Positions 17,053-25,254 of a stretch of 64,000 nt of DNA are shown piece after piece. How positions within the stretch are numbered: position 1 is the stretch's first letter; each line of letters starts with the position of its first letter. Made by a program: the position numbers and the translations under genes. Source of the DNA: JALCRY01 sp050946575. Lineage in GTDB: Bacteria > Bacillota > Clostridia > Peptostreptococcales > Anaerovoracaceae. The notes below the pieces were generated by a model that searched no databases, was not told the origin of the DNA, and saw only the letters and a list, made by a program, of their open reading frames with translations. The stretch spans positions 194,318-258,317 of the forward strand of contig JBMNVB010000001.1 in assembly GCA_050946575.1 (NCBI GenBank), in the 5' to 3' direction.

Positions 17053-19534
17053 AGAGCGGAGGATCAGACTTATATGTATCCTGATCCCGGTCGCGGCCGC
17101 CGCAATGATCCTGATCATCCAGTTTGCCGGTCCCGGCGTTCCCGGCAGCAGAGTCGACTGGCTCGAACAGCACGCGGCGTTCGCAGACTATTTCAGAAAA
17201 AGGTTCTATCAGACTCACGACCTGTTCCCTCAGTTCGCGTCCGGCATCGGCGGCGGGCAGAACATATATAATTTCGCGTATTACGGCCTGTTCAGCCCGT
17301 TCGTCCTCCTGTCATATCTTTTTCCGTTCATCCCGATGGAAGCCTGGCTGACGGGGATCGGCGCGGCGGCGCAGGCAGCGGACGGAGTGCTCTGCTTCAT
17401 ATGGCTCAAGAGGCGATTCCCGGATGTCACGGCGTGCTTCTGCGCCCTTATCCTCGAACTTTCGACCGCGATCACGTTCCATTCGTATTTCCAGATCATG
17501 TTCGCAGACTACATGCCGTTCCTGCTGCTGATACTGATCGGCGCCGATCCTGCGCAGGAGCAGGATGACGGACGGCTGAAGAGGCGCGGCGCGCTGCTTA
17601 TGGCGGCGGGCTCGCTGCTCGTGATCCTTACAAGCTACTATTACTCTCCCGCATCAATGCTTACGGTCATTGTCTATCTTTTTATGACGACGCCGGGCGG
17701 TGAAAAATATTTCCGGAGAACGCTGCGGCGTTTCCTGCCGGCCGTTTACGGATGCCTGCTTTCCCTGTTCTACGTCGTTCCGGTATTCTGCGCGATACTC
17801 GGAGGGCGCGGCAGCGGGACTGCGGCGCAGGATCTGTCAGCCCTGAATATCGCGGCGGGCAACTTCCTCTACAGTCCCTACGGGCTCGGTCTCACGGCTC
17901 TTCCCCTTTTCGCCGTATGCATCCGGCTCGTATCGGGGCGCCGCAGGGAAGCGTTCGTTTCGCTGATGATCGCGGCGGCTATGATCATACCGGCCTTTGC
18001 CTGGGTCATGAACGGCGGGCTGTACGCCCGGAGCAAGATCTTCATACCGATGCTCCCGCTTGTCGCGATGCTGTGCGCCGGACTTTTCGAGGATATCCGC
18101 GAACGGAAGATATCCCCGCGGAGGCTCACAGCAGGATGCGCCGTCTGCATTCTCGCAGCGGCTGCCGGGGCGTCCGCTCTTCCCCGCGCCGGGCTGGCGC
18201 TGCTCGCGGCGGATCTTGTGATAAGCGCGGCGGCGCTCTTCAGATACTGCCGGTCGCGCAGCTTCCGCTCTCTCATGCCCGCTCTTGTTTTGATTCTCTG
18301 CGTTTCCGCGGGCACGGCGATGTATTCGTACGGAGGACAGACATCCCGGGCATTGCTGCGGCAGGTGCAGGACCCCGCCGTCGGAAGCATGATCAGGGCG
18401 GCGGCAGAAAGCGAAGGCTCCGCGGTGCGCACGGTCGTGCACGGGAGCTATAAGTATGAAAAGGCCTGCGTGAACAGGACCGCCGCCGCGGGACAGCTTT
18501 CGACGACCGTGTATTCCTCGCTTTCGAATCCCCATTACCGAAAGTTCATGAAAGACATCTGCCTGCCGTGTCAGGCGCGGAACAGGCTCTGCGTGAAAGA
18601 GCAGCACGATCTGCTGTTCCTGAGATTCATGGGCGTGAAATATATCGTCAGCAGCACAGGCGGCAGCGCACAGATCAGCGAAAACAAAAACGCCGCGCCG
18701 ATGTTCTATGTCACGGACCGGACGGCGGCGCAGGATGATTTCGCGGGACTTTCGTGGCAGCAGAAGCAGATCGCTCTTTGCGAGTACGCGTTCGTCCCCG
18801 GAGGAAGCGGTTCGGTGAAAGTCCCGATCTCAAAAATCAATGCAGAGTTCACGGGGATCGACAGCTCGGACGGAGGCATCGTTAAAGTCAATGCGAGAAA
18901 ACCGGTGCACGGTACGCTCCGGCTGTCGCGGCCGGTGCGGGCCGGCGAGACGCTGTTCATATCTTTCAGAGTGAAAAACAATTCCGGCGGGAGCGACGCG
19001 GCCGTTACGATAGACGGTGTACGCAATACGAAGAGCCGCGGGGAGAAATACGGCAGGCAGTACATGTATGATAACGGGAATAAGGTATTCCATTATACGA
19101 TCAGTGCGAAGGCCGGGACGCGCACTCTTCCTGTCACATTTGACAGCGGCGATCTTGAGATCAGAGGCATCTCGGTTAGCACCGGGAGCGTGGACGAAAA
19201 TATGAGTTCGTCGCTTTACAGCAGTCCGGTCAGGATGAAAGAGCTGACGGACGGGAACGGTTTTGAAGGAACGGTGAGCGCCAGCGGTTCATGGCTGATC
19301 ACGTCCCTTCCGTATGACTGCGGATTCCGCGTCACGGCGGACGGCAGGGAAGTCAGAACGAAGATCGTGAATGACGGGTTCCTCGGTGCAGGGCTGCCGG
19401 AGGGATGTACGCATATCAGGATAGAATACCGCGCGCAGGGCAGCGCGGCCGGAGCGGCGTCATCCGCGGCCGTCATCGCCGCGGGCATTGTTTATGCGGC
19501 CGTGCGGAGGAAAAGGCTCAGCGGTCAGGCCTGA
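17045..19534 (+). CDS. YfhO-family membrane glycosyltransferase
   Basis: An 829-residue polytopic membrane protein. About a dozen hydrophobic segments occupy residues 1-440, followed by an extracytoplasmic domain and a final membrane helix near 805-825. It resembles the YfhO (GT-C fold) family, whose members transfer a lipid-linked sugar to lipoteichoic acid outside the cell. FPQFASGIGGGQNIYNFAYY is like the donor loop of that family. The start at 17045 (MLRERRIRLICIL) is chosen over an upstream ATG because it has a nearby AAGGAC. The stop overlaps the convergent AraC gene by 10 bp. Confidence 0.82.
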   Translation: MLRERRIRLICILIPVAAAAMILIIQFAGPGVPGSRVDWLEQHAAFADYFRKRFYQTHDLFPQFASGIGGGQNIYNFAYYGLFSPFVLLSYLFPFIPMEAWLTGIGAAAQAADGVLCFIWLKRRFPDVTACFCALILELSTAITFHSYFQIMFADYMPFLLLILIGADPAQEQDDGRLKRRGALLMAAGSLLVILTSYYYSPASMLTVIVYLFMTTPGGEKYFRRTLRRFLPAVYGCLLSLFYVVPVFCAILGGRGSGTAAQDLSALNIAAGNFLYSPYGLGLTALPLFAVCIRLVSGRRREAFVSLMIAAAMIIPAFAWVMNGGLYARSKIFIPMLPLVAMLCAGLFEDIRERKISPRRLTAGCAVCILAAAAGASALPRAGLALLAADLVISAAALFRYCRSRSFRSLMPALVLILCVSAGTAMYSYGGQTSRALLRQVQDPAVGSMIRAAAESEGSAVRTVVHGSYKYEKACVNRTAAAGQLSTTVYSSLSNPHYRKFMKDICLPCQARNRLCVKEQHDLLFLRFMGVKYIVSSTGGSAQISENKNAAPMFYVTDRTAAQDDFAGLSWQQKQIALCEYAFVPGGSGSVKVPISKINAEFTGIDSSDGGIVKVNARKPVHGTLRLSRPVRAGETLFISFRVKNNSGGSDAAVTIDGVRNTKSRGEKYGRQYMYDNGNKVFHYTISAKAGTRTLPVTFDSGDLEIRGISVSTGSVDENMSSSLYSSPVRMKELTDGNGFEGTVSASGSWLITSLPYDCGFRVTADGREVRTKIVNDGFLGAGLPEGCTHIRIEYRAQGSAAGAASSAAVIAAGIVYAAVRRKRLSGQA

Positions 19535-20406
19535 CGGCGGTACCGGAGCGGCGTCATGCCGAACTGCTCTCTGAACGCTTTAATGAAATAGCTCGCCGAA
19601 CTGAAGCCGCATGTGTAGGCAACATCGCTGACCGAAAGATCCGTCCCTGTCAGGAGCCCGGTGCTTTTTTCGAGTCTGTATTCGCGGAGATATGTAAATA
19701 CGGATCTGCCGGTGTATTTCCTGAATATCCTGCAGCATTCGCTCTCTGCGTAGGAAGCTGCCGCGGCAATGTCCTTAAGCGTGATCTTATTGCCGTAGTT
19801 TTCCGCTATAAAATTTATTATGCTCCGGACTGCCGGATTCGCGCGGGATCTTTTCCGCGGCTCCGGCGCTTTTTCGCTGTGCTCCAGAACGGAAGCCGTG
19901 ATGAGAAGGACGCCTGCGGCCTGGCTCAGTTCCGCGCCCGCACCGCCCCGCCTGCCGGCCTCATATATCATCCGTATCTTTTCCAGGACGTCCGCGTGCC
20001 AGGGCTCTTCCTTTTCAAGGATCAGATGTGTCAGTGTCGTATTGCGGGGATCTTCGAAAATACGGGCTGTCACGCTTTCGGGAAGAGCGCCGAACAGGCG
20101 CCTTCCCGCATCAATGCATATATACGAACTGTCGGGATCTCCGTGCGGCGATGCCATGTGGAGCTGCCCGCTGTTGATGAAAATGCCGTTTCCTTCTTCT
20201 ATCAGGCACTGCACGTCATTTACATGGAACAGGATCCCGCCGTGATCGACGAGGCAGAATTGCAGTTCATCATGCCAGTGCAATTTCGTGAAGCCGATCA
20301 CGTTCCTGCTCATTACGGAATGATAGACGGCGAGCGGGAAGCTCCCGCTGCTGTGGATGGTCTTTTCGCGGTTGTCTTTATCTACGCGTATATCGGTTAT
20401 CTGCAT
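19525..20406 (-). CDS. AraC-family transcriptional regulator
   Basis: A 293-residue regulator: N-terminal cupin-like sensor (LHWHDELQFCLVDHG, with ligand-binding histidines) and a C-terminal double helix-turn-helix (residues about 190-293, ending VSDVAYTCGFSSASYFIKAFREQFGMTPLRYRR). It is divergent from the M20 hydrolase gene across a 145-bp region containing an inverted repeat, so it probably controls that operon. A GGAGG precedes the ATG, overlapping a copy of the GCATTGAT motif. Confidence 0.9.
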   Translation of the reverse strand: MQITDIRVDKDNREKTIHSSGSFPLAVYHSVMSRNVIGFTKLHWHDELQFCLVDHGGILFHVNDVQCLIEEGNGIFINSGQLHMASPHGDPDSSYICIDAGRRLFGALPESVTARIFEDPRNTTLTHLILEKEEPWHADVLEKIRMIYEAGRRGGAGAELSQAAGVLLITASVLEHSEKAPEPRKRSRANPAVRSIINFIAENYGNKITLKDIAAAASYAESECCRIFRKYTGRSVFTYLREYRLEKSTGLLTGTDLSVSDVAYTCGFSSASYFIKAFREQFGMTPLRYRRQA

Positions 20407-20483
20407 GTCCCGCCTCCTGCATTGATATACTTCATCATATCACGCGAATCTCAATATTGTTATATTTTCGGGCAATAATAGTA

Positions 20484-20512
20484 TATATCCGCGGCGGCCG
20501 GGCGGATATAAT
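20484..20512 (+). promoter_or_regulatory. inverted repeat over the -10 of the M20 hydrolase operon
   Basis: TATATCCGC (20484-20492) and GCGGATATA (20502-20510) are perfect reverse complements with a 9-bp centre. The right arm overlaps a TATAAT at 20507-20512, 40 bp before the M20 ATG. A protein bound here would block or alter transcription; the divergent AraC protein is the obvious candidate, though AraC sites are usually direct repeats. Confidence 0.5.
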
Positions 20513-20551
20513 GATAACAGAAATGCAAAGGGAGATCGTAAGGAGGAATCA

Positions 20552-21715
20552 ATGGCGGACAGACAGGGATTTGAAAAGCAGCTTATTGAATGGCGGCATT
20601 ATCTTCACAGGAATCCGGAAACGGCGTTCAATGAAAAGGACACGGCGGCGTTCCTCGCGAAGGAATTCAGAACTATGGGCCTTGACGTGACTGAAGGGAT
20701 AGGCGGGACCGGGCTCGTGGCCGTGCTCAGAAGGGACGGATCAGGCCGCGTGATCGGACTCAGGAGCGACATCGACGCGAATCCGATCGACGAGCAGGGA
20801 GATCCGGAATGGAAGTCGACAAGGAAGGGCGCTATGCACGCGTGCGGTCATGACGGCCATATGGCGCAGCTGCTCGGCGCCGCGAAGATACTTTCGGAGT
20901 CGGAAGACCTGAAAGGCACGGTCTGCTTCGTGCTGCAGCCGGCGGAAGAGCCCGGGCAAGGCGCGCAGGCGATAATAGATGACGGTCTGTTCGACCGTTT
21001 CCCGATGGACGAGATATACGGTCTGCACAATATCCCGGCCATCCCGGCCGGAAGAGTGCATGTGAGGGCTGGGGGCATCATGGCGAGCGAGGACGATTTC
21101 AGGATAGTGATCCGCGGAAAAGGCGCGCATGCCTCGAGTCCTCATATGGGCAGGGATCCGCTCTTGACGGCGGCGGAGATAATCGTCGCGCTGCAGACTG
21201 TCGTGTCGAGGACGGCGAATCCTCTTCAGCCGGCGGTCGTATCATGCACGGAGCTCCTGAGCGACGGCGCCCACAATGCGATACCGTCGAATGTCACGAT
21301 CCTCGGGGACACCAGGAGCTATTCGCCTGAGATGCAGGCATTGATAGAAGAAAGGATGCGCTCGATATGCGGGCACATCTGCGAAATGAACGGCGCGGGA
21401 TGCGAATTCGAATATACACACGAGTTCGCGCCGACAATAAATTCAGAGGAGCAGGCGGACGCTGTCGCCCGGGCCGCGGCGCGTATCGTCGGGCCGGAGA
21501 ACGTTGACGGCGCGTGCGAGCCGGTCATGATCTCGGAGGACTTCGCTCATTATCTGGAGCATGTCCCGGGCGCGTTCTTCTTCCTCGGCAGCGGGAAGTC
21601 GGAGAACGTCACGGAGAATATAATGCTGCATAACGCTAATTACGACTATAACGATTCCATACTTGTGACGGGCGCTGAAGTGCTCGCGGAAACGGCGCTC
21701 AGCCGTCTCGGATAA
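20552..21715 (+). CDS. M20-family amidohydrolase / peptidase
   Basis: A 387-residue zinc hydrolase of the M20D group (hippurate hydrolase, N-acetyl-amino-acid deacetylase, IAA-amidohydrolase). Visible are HRNPETAFNE, SDIDANPIDEQ, MHACGHDGHMAQLLGAAK (metal ligands His-Cys-His), QPAEEPGQGAQA (catalytic Glu) and the dimerisation domain. AAGGAGG precedes the ATG. It is 18 bp upstream of diaminopropionate ammonia-lyase, so it probably releases a free amino acid for that enzyme; the acyl or dipeptide substrate is unknown. Confidence 0.88.
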   Translation: MADRQGFEKQLIEWRHYLHRNPETAFNEKDTAAFLAKEFRTMGLDVTEGIGGTGLVAVLRRDGSGRVIGLRSDIDANPIDEQGDPEWKSTRKGAMHACGHDGHMAQLLGAAKILSESEDLKGTVCFVLQPAEEPGQGAQAIIDDGLFDRFPMDEIYGLHNIPAIPAGRVHVRAGGIMASEDDFRIVIRGKGAHASSPHMGRDPLLTAAEIIVALQTVVSRTANPLQPAVVSCTELLSDGAHNAIPSNVTILGDTRSYSPEMQALIEERMRSICGHICEMNGAGCEFEYTHEFAPTINSEEQADAVARAAARIVGPENVDGACEPVMISEDFAHYLEHVPGAFFFLGSGKSENVTENIMLHNANYDYNDSILVTGAEVLAETALSRLG

Positions 21716-21733
21716 CGGAAAGGAGATATATCA

Positions 21734-22936
21734 ATGCAGGAGTGCATCAAAGCAGTGAGTCTTTCTCACGGCGGAAAGCTGTCGGATACGTCTCAGTTCG
21801 GCAGGGAAGCGGCGGAGAAGGCGAATGAGTTCCACCGCAGTATTCCCGGATATGGACCGACGCCGCTCGCGGATCTTAAGTGCCTCGCGGGGGCGCTCGG
21901 CATTGATTCGCTTTATGTGAAGGACGAAAGCTTCAGGTTCGGTCTGAACGCTTTCAAGGGGCTCGGCGGGAGCTTCTGCATCGCGAGCTGCATAGCGAAG
22001 AAGCTCGGCATGGATATAAGCGAGCTCCCGTACGACAGGATCACGAGCCCGGAGATAAAGGAGAAGATCCGTGATATTACATTCGTGACCGCTACGGACG
22101 GGAACCACGGGCGCGGGATCGCGTGGACCGCGAAGCAGCTCGGCGTGAAAGCCGTCGTGTACATGCCCTCGGGCAGCTCGAAGGAACGGCTGGAGAATAT
22201 AAGGAAACTCGGGGCAGAAGCCGAGATCACCGACCTGAATTACGACGATGCCGTCCGCTACGCCGCGGAGCAGGGCCGCAGAAACGGATGGGTGCTCGTG
22301 CAGGATACGTCGTGGGAAGGCTATACGGAGATACCGGGCTGGATCATGCAGGGATACACGACGATGGCAAATGAGGCAGCAATGCAGCTTGGCGATGTCA
22401 GGCCGACTCACATTTTCCTCCAGGCCGGCGTCGGCGCGATGTCCGGAGCGGTCACGGGCTATTTCACCTCGCTGTACGGTGACGCCGGAAGACCGGTGAT
22501 CACTGTCGTCGAACCGAACAGGGCTGACTGCCTGTACCGCACGGCCGCGGCGGGAGACGGGAAGCTGCATACGGTCACGGGCGATATGGATTCGATCATG
22601 GCCGGGCTCTGCTGCGGAGAGCCGTGCACGATCGGCTGGGAGATACTCCGCGACCACGCGGATCACTTCGTTTCAATGCCGGACTGGGTCGCGGCGAAGG
22701 GCATGCGCGTGCTCGGGAACCCGCTCGGGGATGATCCGCGCGTCATTTCCGGCGAAAGCGGCGCCGCAACGACGGGACTCGTCGCGGAGCTCATGCAGAA
22801 TGAGAGTCTGGACTGGCTGAGAGAACAGATCGGCATCGACGAAAATTCGCGCGTTCTCTGTTTCTCGACAGAAGGCGACACGGACCGGGAGAATTACAGG
22901 CGCATCGTCTGGGACGGACTGTATCCGAGTTTCTGA
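21734..22936 (+). CDS. dpaL: 2,3-diaminopropionate ammonia-lyase
   Basis: A fold-type II PLP enzyme that converts 2,3-diaminopropionate to pyruvate and two ammonia. The 400 residues match the YgeX/DpaL family: YVKDESFRFGLNAFKGLGGS holds the PLP lysine, TDGNHGRGIAW the cofactor-binding Asn, and the C-terminus has RVLCFSTEGDTD. Serine and threonine dehydratases share the fold but lack the RFGLNAFK block. The gene is cotranscribed with the M20 hydrolase, as YgeX is with the YgeY peptidase in E. coli. Confidence 0.88.
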   Translation: MQECIKAVSLSHGGKLSDTSQFGREAAEKANEFHRSIPGYGPTPLADLKCLAGALGIDSLYVKDESFRFGLNAFKGLGGSFCIASCIAKKLGMDISELPYDRITSPEIKEKIRDITFVTATDGNHGRGIAWTAKQLGVKAVVYMPSGSSKERLENIRKLGAEAEITDLNYDDAVRYAAEQGRRNGWVLVQDTSWEGYTEIPGWIMQGYTTMANEAAMQLGDVRPTHIFLQAGVGAMSGAVTGYFTSLYGDAGRPVITVVEPNRADCLYRTAAAGDGKLHTVTGDMDSIMAGLCCGEPCTIGWEILRDHADHFVSMPDWVAAKGMRVLGNPLGDDPRVISGESGAATTGLVAELMQNESLDWLREQIGIDENSRVLCFSTEGDTDRENYRRIVWDGLYPSF

Positions 22937-22944
22937 CAGGCGCG

Positions 22945-22966
22945 GCGGCCGGCTGCATCCGGCCGC
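22945..22966 (+). terminator. GC hairpin after dpaL
   Basis: Perfect arms GCGGCCGG (22945-22952) and CCGGCCGC (22959-22966) with loop CTGCAT, followed only by TTGT. It could end the M20-dpaL transcript, though it lacks a proper T tract. Confidence 0.45.
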
Positions 22967-22995
22967 TTGTCCAGCTGACAGCGCTGCTCTATAAT
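22967..22995 (+). promoter_or_regulatory. promoter of the MocR-type regulator gene
   Basis: TTGTCC (22967-22972), 17-bp spacer, TATAAT (22990-22995), about 74 bp before the ATG. The leader contains CCCGGTGATAATGCACCGGG, a small hairpin at about 23024-23043. Confidence 0.65.
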
Positions 22996-23069
22996 TGACT
23001 CATGGACCGGTCTGAGGAGCGGCCCCGGTGATAATGCACCGGGCGCTCCCGGCCTGAAAGGAAAACAAT

Positions 23070-24443
23070 ATGCCTGTGAATTCTTTTGACGATTATCCGA
23101 TGTCGTGGAAACCTGAGATAGACCGGAGCAAGACCATTTACAAATCGCTCGCGGAGCAGCTTGAGCAGGATATCGCTTCCGGAAAACTGCTCCCGGGCAC
23201 GATGCTCCCTCCGCAGAGGGAACTGGCCGATTATCTGGACATCAACCTCGCGACCGTGGCGAAGGCGTTCAAGATCTGCTCTGAGAAGGGGATCCTGAGT
23301 TCGGCCGTCGGGCGCGGTACTTACGTCGCCTACAATGCCGCGGCCAGGATCTCATCCTCGTTCGACGAAAAGGACGAAGTGATAGAGATGGGCGTGATGA
23401 TGCCGGAAACCATACAGCAGGAAGAGATCAATGCACTGCTGAAGGAGATCCTCGGCGAGGGCGATTACGGCCGTTTTTTCCAGTACAGCATTCACGTTGA
23501 CAGCTGGCAGAGGAGCGCGGCCGCGGATCTGCTCGGGCAGTACGGATGCAGCGTCCCGCCTGAGCGCGTATGCTTCTCGAACGGGGCGCAGAACATACTT
23601 GCCGCGATCATGGGCGGGACATTCAGGCCGGGCGACAGGATCGGGACCGATCCGTTCGTCTACGCGGGGCTGAAGGGCATCGCCTCGATGTTCGGCGTAA
23701 GGCTCGTGCGCGTGGACAGCGAGGGCGGCGAGATGACGGAGGACGGCATCAGGTATGCAGTCAGAAACGAGGGGATCAGGGCTCTTTACATCATGCCGGA
23801 CTGTCAGAATCCGACGACGCATATGATGAGCGTGGAAGGGCGCGGGATGATCGCGCGGGTCGCGGACGAGCTCGGTCTGATCGTGATCGAGGACAGCATG
23901 GACAGGATCGTGCAGGAGAATGTCCGCGCATCGGTCTATTCAATGATCCCGGACAGGACATTCTTTGTGCTGAGCCTTTCGAAGGCGATAAATCCGGCGC
24001 TCAGGCTCGCGTATACCGCTGTGCCGGAAAAATATCTGGAAGCGACCGAAACAGCACTATATAATATGAACCTGTCGCTCTCGGCATTGCTGCTTGAAAT
24101 AGCGTCGCGTCTCATCGTCTCCGGCCGCATCGATGATGTAGTGCGGCAGCGAAGGGCCGGGATAAGAGAGCGGAATGCCATAACGGATAAGATCTTAGCA
24201 GGTTACGATATACGCGGGAATGATCTGAACCTCGGCCGGTGGCTGATCCTGCCTGACGGGATGACGGGAGCGGCATTTGAAGAGGCGGCAATGCAGAGAG
24301 GCGTGTCCGTCTACGGTTCCGGCCGTTTCGCCGTCGGGGCCGAGATGCCGTGTGAAGCTGCGAGGATAGCGATCTGTTCTCCGTCGGATACGGACAAACT
24401 TAAAAAGGGACTCGGGATACTGAAGGAAATACTTGAAGGCTGA
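23070..24443 (+). CDS. MocR-type (GntR-aminotransferase) regulator
   Basis: A 457-residue two-domain regulator: a GntR winged helix (residues about 20-85: YKSLAEQLEQDIASGKLLPG, LPPQRELADYLDINLATVAKA) joined to a class I aminotransferase domain with the PLP lysine in VLSLSKAINPALRLAY. MocR proteins use PLP or its amino-acid adducts as signals. It sits between dpaL and the racemase-decarboxylase pair and has its own promoter, so it may control amino-acid catabolism here. An aminotransferase that kept an HTH is the only real alternative. Confidence 0.9.
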   Translation: MPVNSFDDYPMSWKPEIDRSKTIYKSLAEQLEQDIASGKLLPGTMLPPQRELADYLDINLATVAKAFKICSEKGILSSAVGRGTYVAYNAAARISSSFDEKDEVIEMGVMMPETIQQEEINALLKEILGEGDYGRFFQYSIHVDSWQRSAAADLLGQYGCSVPPERVCFSNGAQNILAAIMGGTFRPGDRIGTDPFVYAGLKGIASMFGVRLVRVDSEGGEMTEDGIRYAVRNEGIRALYIMPDCQNPTTHMMSVEGRGMIARVADELGLIVIEDSMDRIVQENVRASVYSMIPDRTFFVLSLSKAINPALRLAYTAVPEKYLEATETALYNMNLSLSALLLEIASRLIVSGRIDDVVRQRRAGIRERNAITDKILAGYDIRGNDLNLGRWLILPDGMTGAAFEEAAMQRGVSVYGSGRFAVGAEMPCEAARIAICSPSDTDKLKKGLGILKEILEG

Positions 24444-24493
24444 AAAGTGCCGGCGGCGGCCGGCATTATTTCGTTTGCCAAACGATCCAAGCA

Positions 24494-24522
24494 TTGTTTG
24501 TCTGACTGCCCCACAGTATACT
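24494..24522 (+). promoter_or_regulatory. promoter of the racemase-decarboxylase operon
   Basis: TTGTTT (24494-24499), 17-bp spacer, TATACT (24517-24522), 24 bp before the racemase ATG. Confidence 0.65.
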
Positions 24523-24545
24523 TACCGTAGAAGGTGGTGGATGAA

Positions 24546-25241
24546 ATGAAGAAATTAGGTCTTATCGGAGGCACGGGTCCGGAATCGACGATAGAGTATT
24601 ACAAGGCGCTCGAGTACGGCGTGCAGAAAAAACTCAATAAAAATTATTTTCCTCACATGGCTATCGAGAGTCTCAGCGTGTTCGAGGTACTCGATTTCTG
24701 CGACAGGGAAGCATATGACGATCTCGCCGAATATCTGATCGGCGGGATGAAGAATCTGGCGGCGGCCGGATGCGAGGTCGGGACGCTTACGGGGATAACG
24801 CCCCATATCGTGTTCGACAAACTGCAGGAAGGCTCGCCGATCCCGGTGGTGAGCATTGTCGAGGCGGCGTGCGAATACTGCAGGGAAAAAGGATACGGGA
24901 AAATCGCACTGCTGGGGACGTATCCGACGATGACGGGGACGTTCTTCCAGAAGCCGTTCACGGCGGCGGGCATCGAGGTCGTGACGCCGACCGAGGAGGA
25001 GAAGCAGTATATCGGAGGAAAGATCGAGTCAGAACTCGAACTCGGCAATGTCGTGAAAGAGACGCAGGACCGCGTCGCCGGTATCGTGAACAGGCTGAAG
25101 AAGGACGAGGATATCGACGCGTTCGTGCTCGGATGCACTGAGCTGCCCCTGCTTTTCAGGGATGTAAAGATGGACATCCCGGCGATAGACGTGATGGATG
25201 TGCATATCCGGAAACTTATAGACGTTATTTGTGAAGACTGA
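24546..25241 (+). CDS. aspartate/glutamate-type amino-acid racemase
   Basis: A 231-residue member of the Asp/Glu racemase superfamily: KLGLIGGTGPESTIEYYKA at the N-terminus and VLGCTELPLL with the C-terminal catalytic cysteine. The first cysteine (normally in an A-C-N-T block) is missing; the segment reads LTGITPHIVFDKL. E. coli YgeA works with a Thr/Cys pair, so activity is possible, but the substrate is open. The start ATG at 24546 has GAAGGTGG upstream; a GTG at 24534 lies in that site. Confidence 0.8.
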   Translation: MKKLGLIGGTGPESTIEYYKALEYGVQKKLNKNYFPHMAIESLSVFEVLDFCDREAYDDLAEYLIGGMKNLAAAGCEVGTLTGITPHIVFDKLQEGSPIPVVSIVEAACEYCREKGYGKIALLGTYPTMTGTFFQKPFTAAGIEVVTPTEEEKQYIGGKIESELELGNVVKETQDRVAGIVNRLKKDEDIDAFVLGCTELPLLFRDVKMDIPAIDVMDVHIRKLIDVICED

Positions 25242-25254
25242 GGGGGCGGATCCG

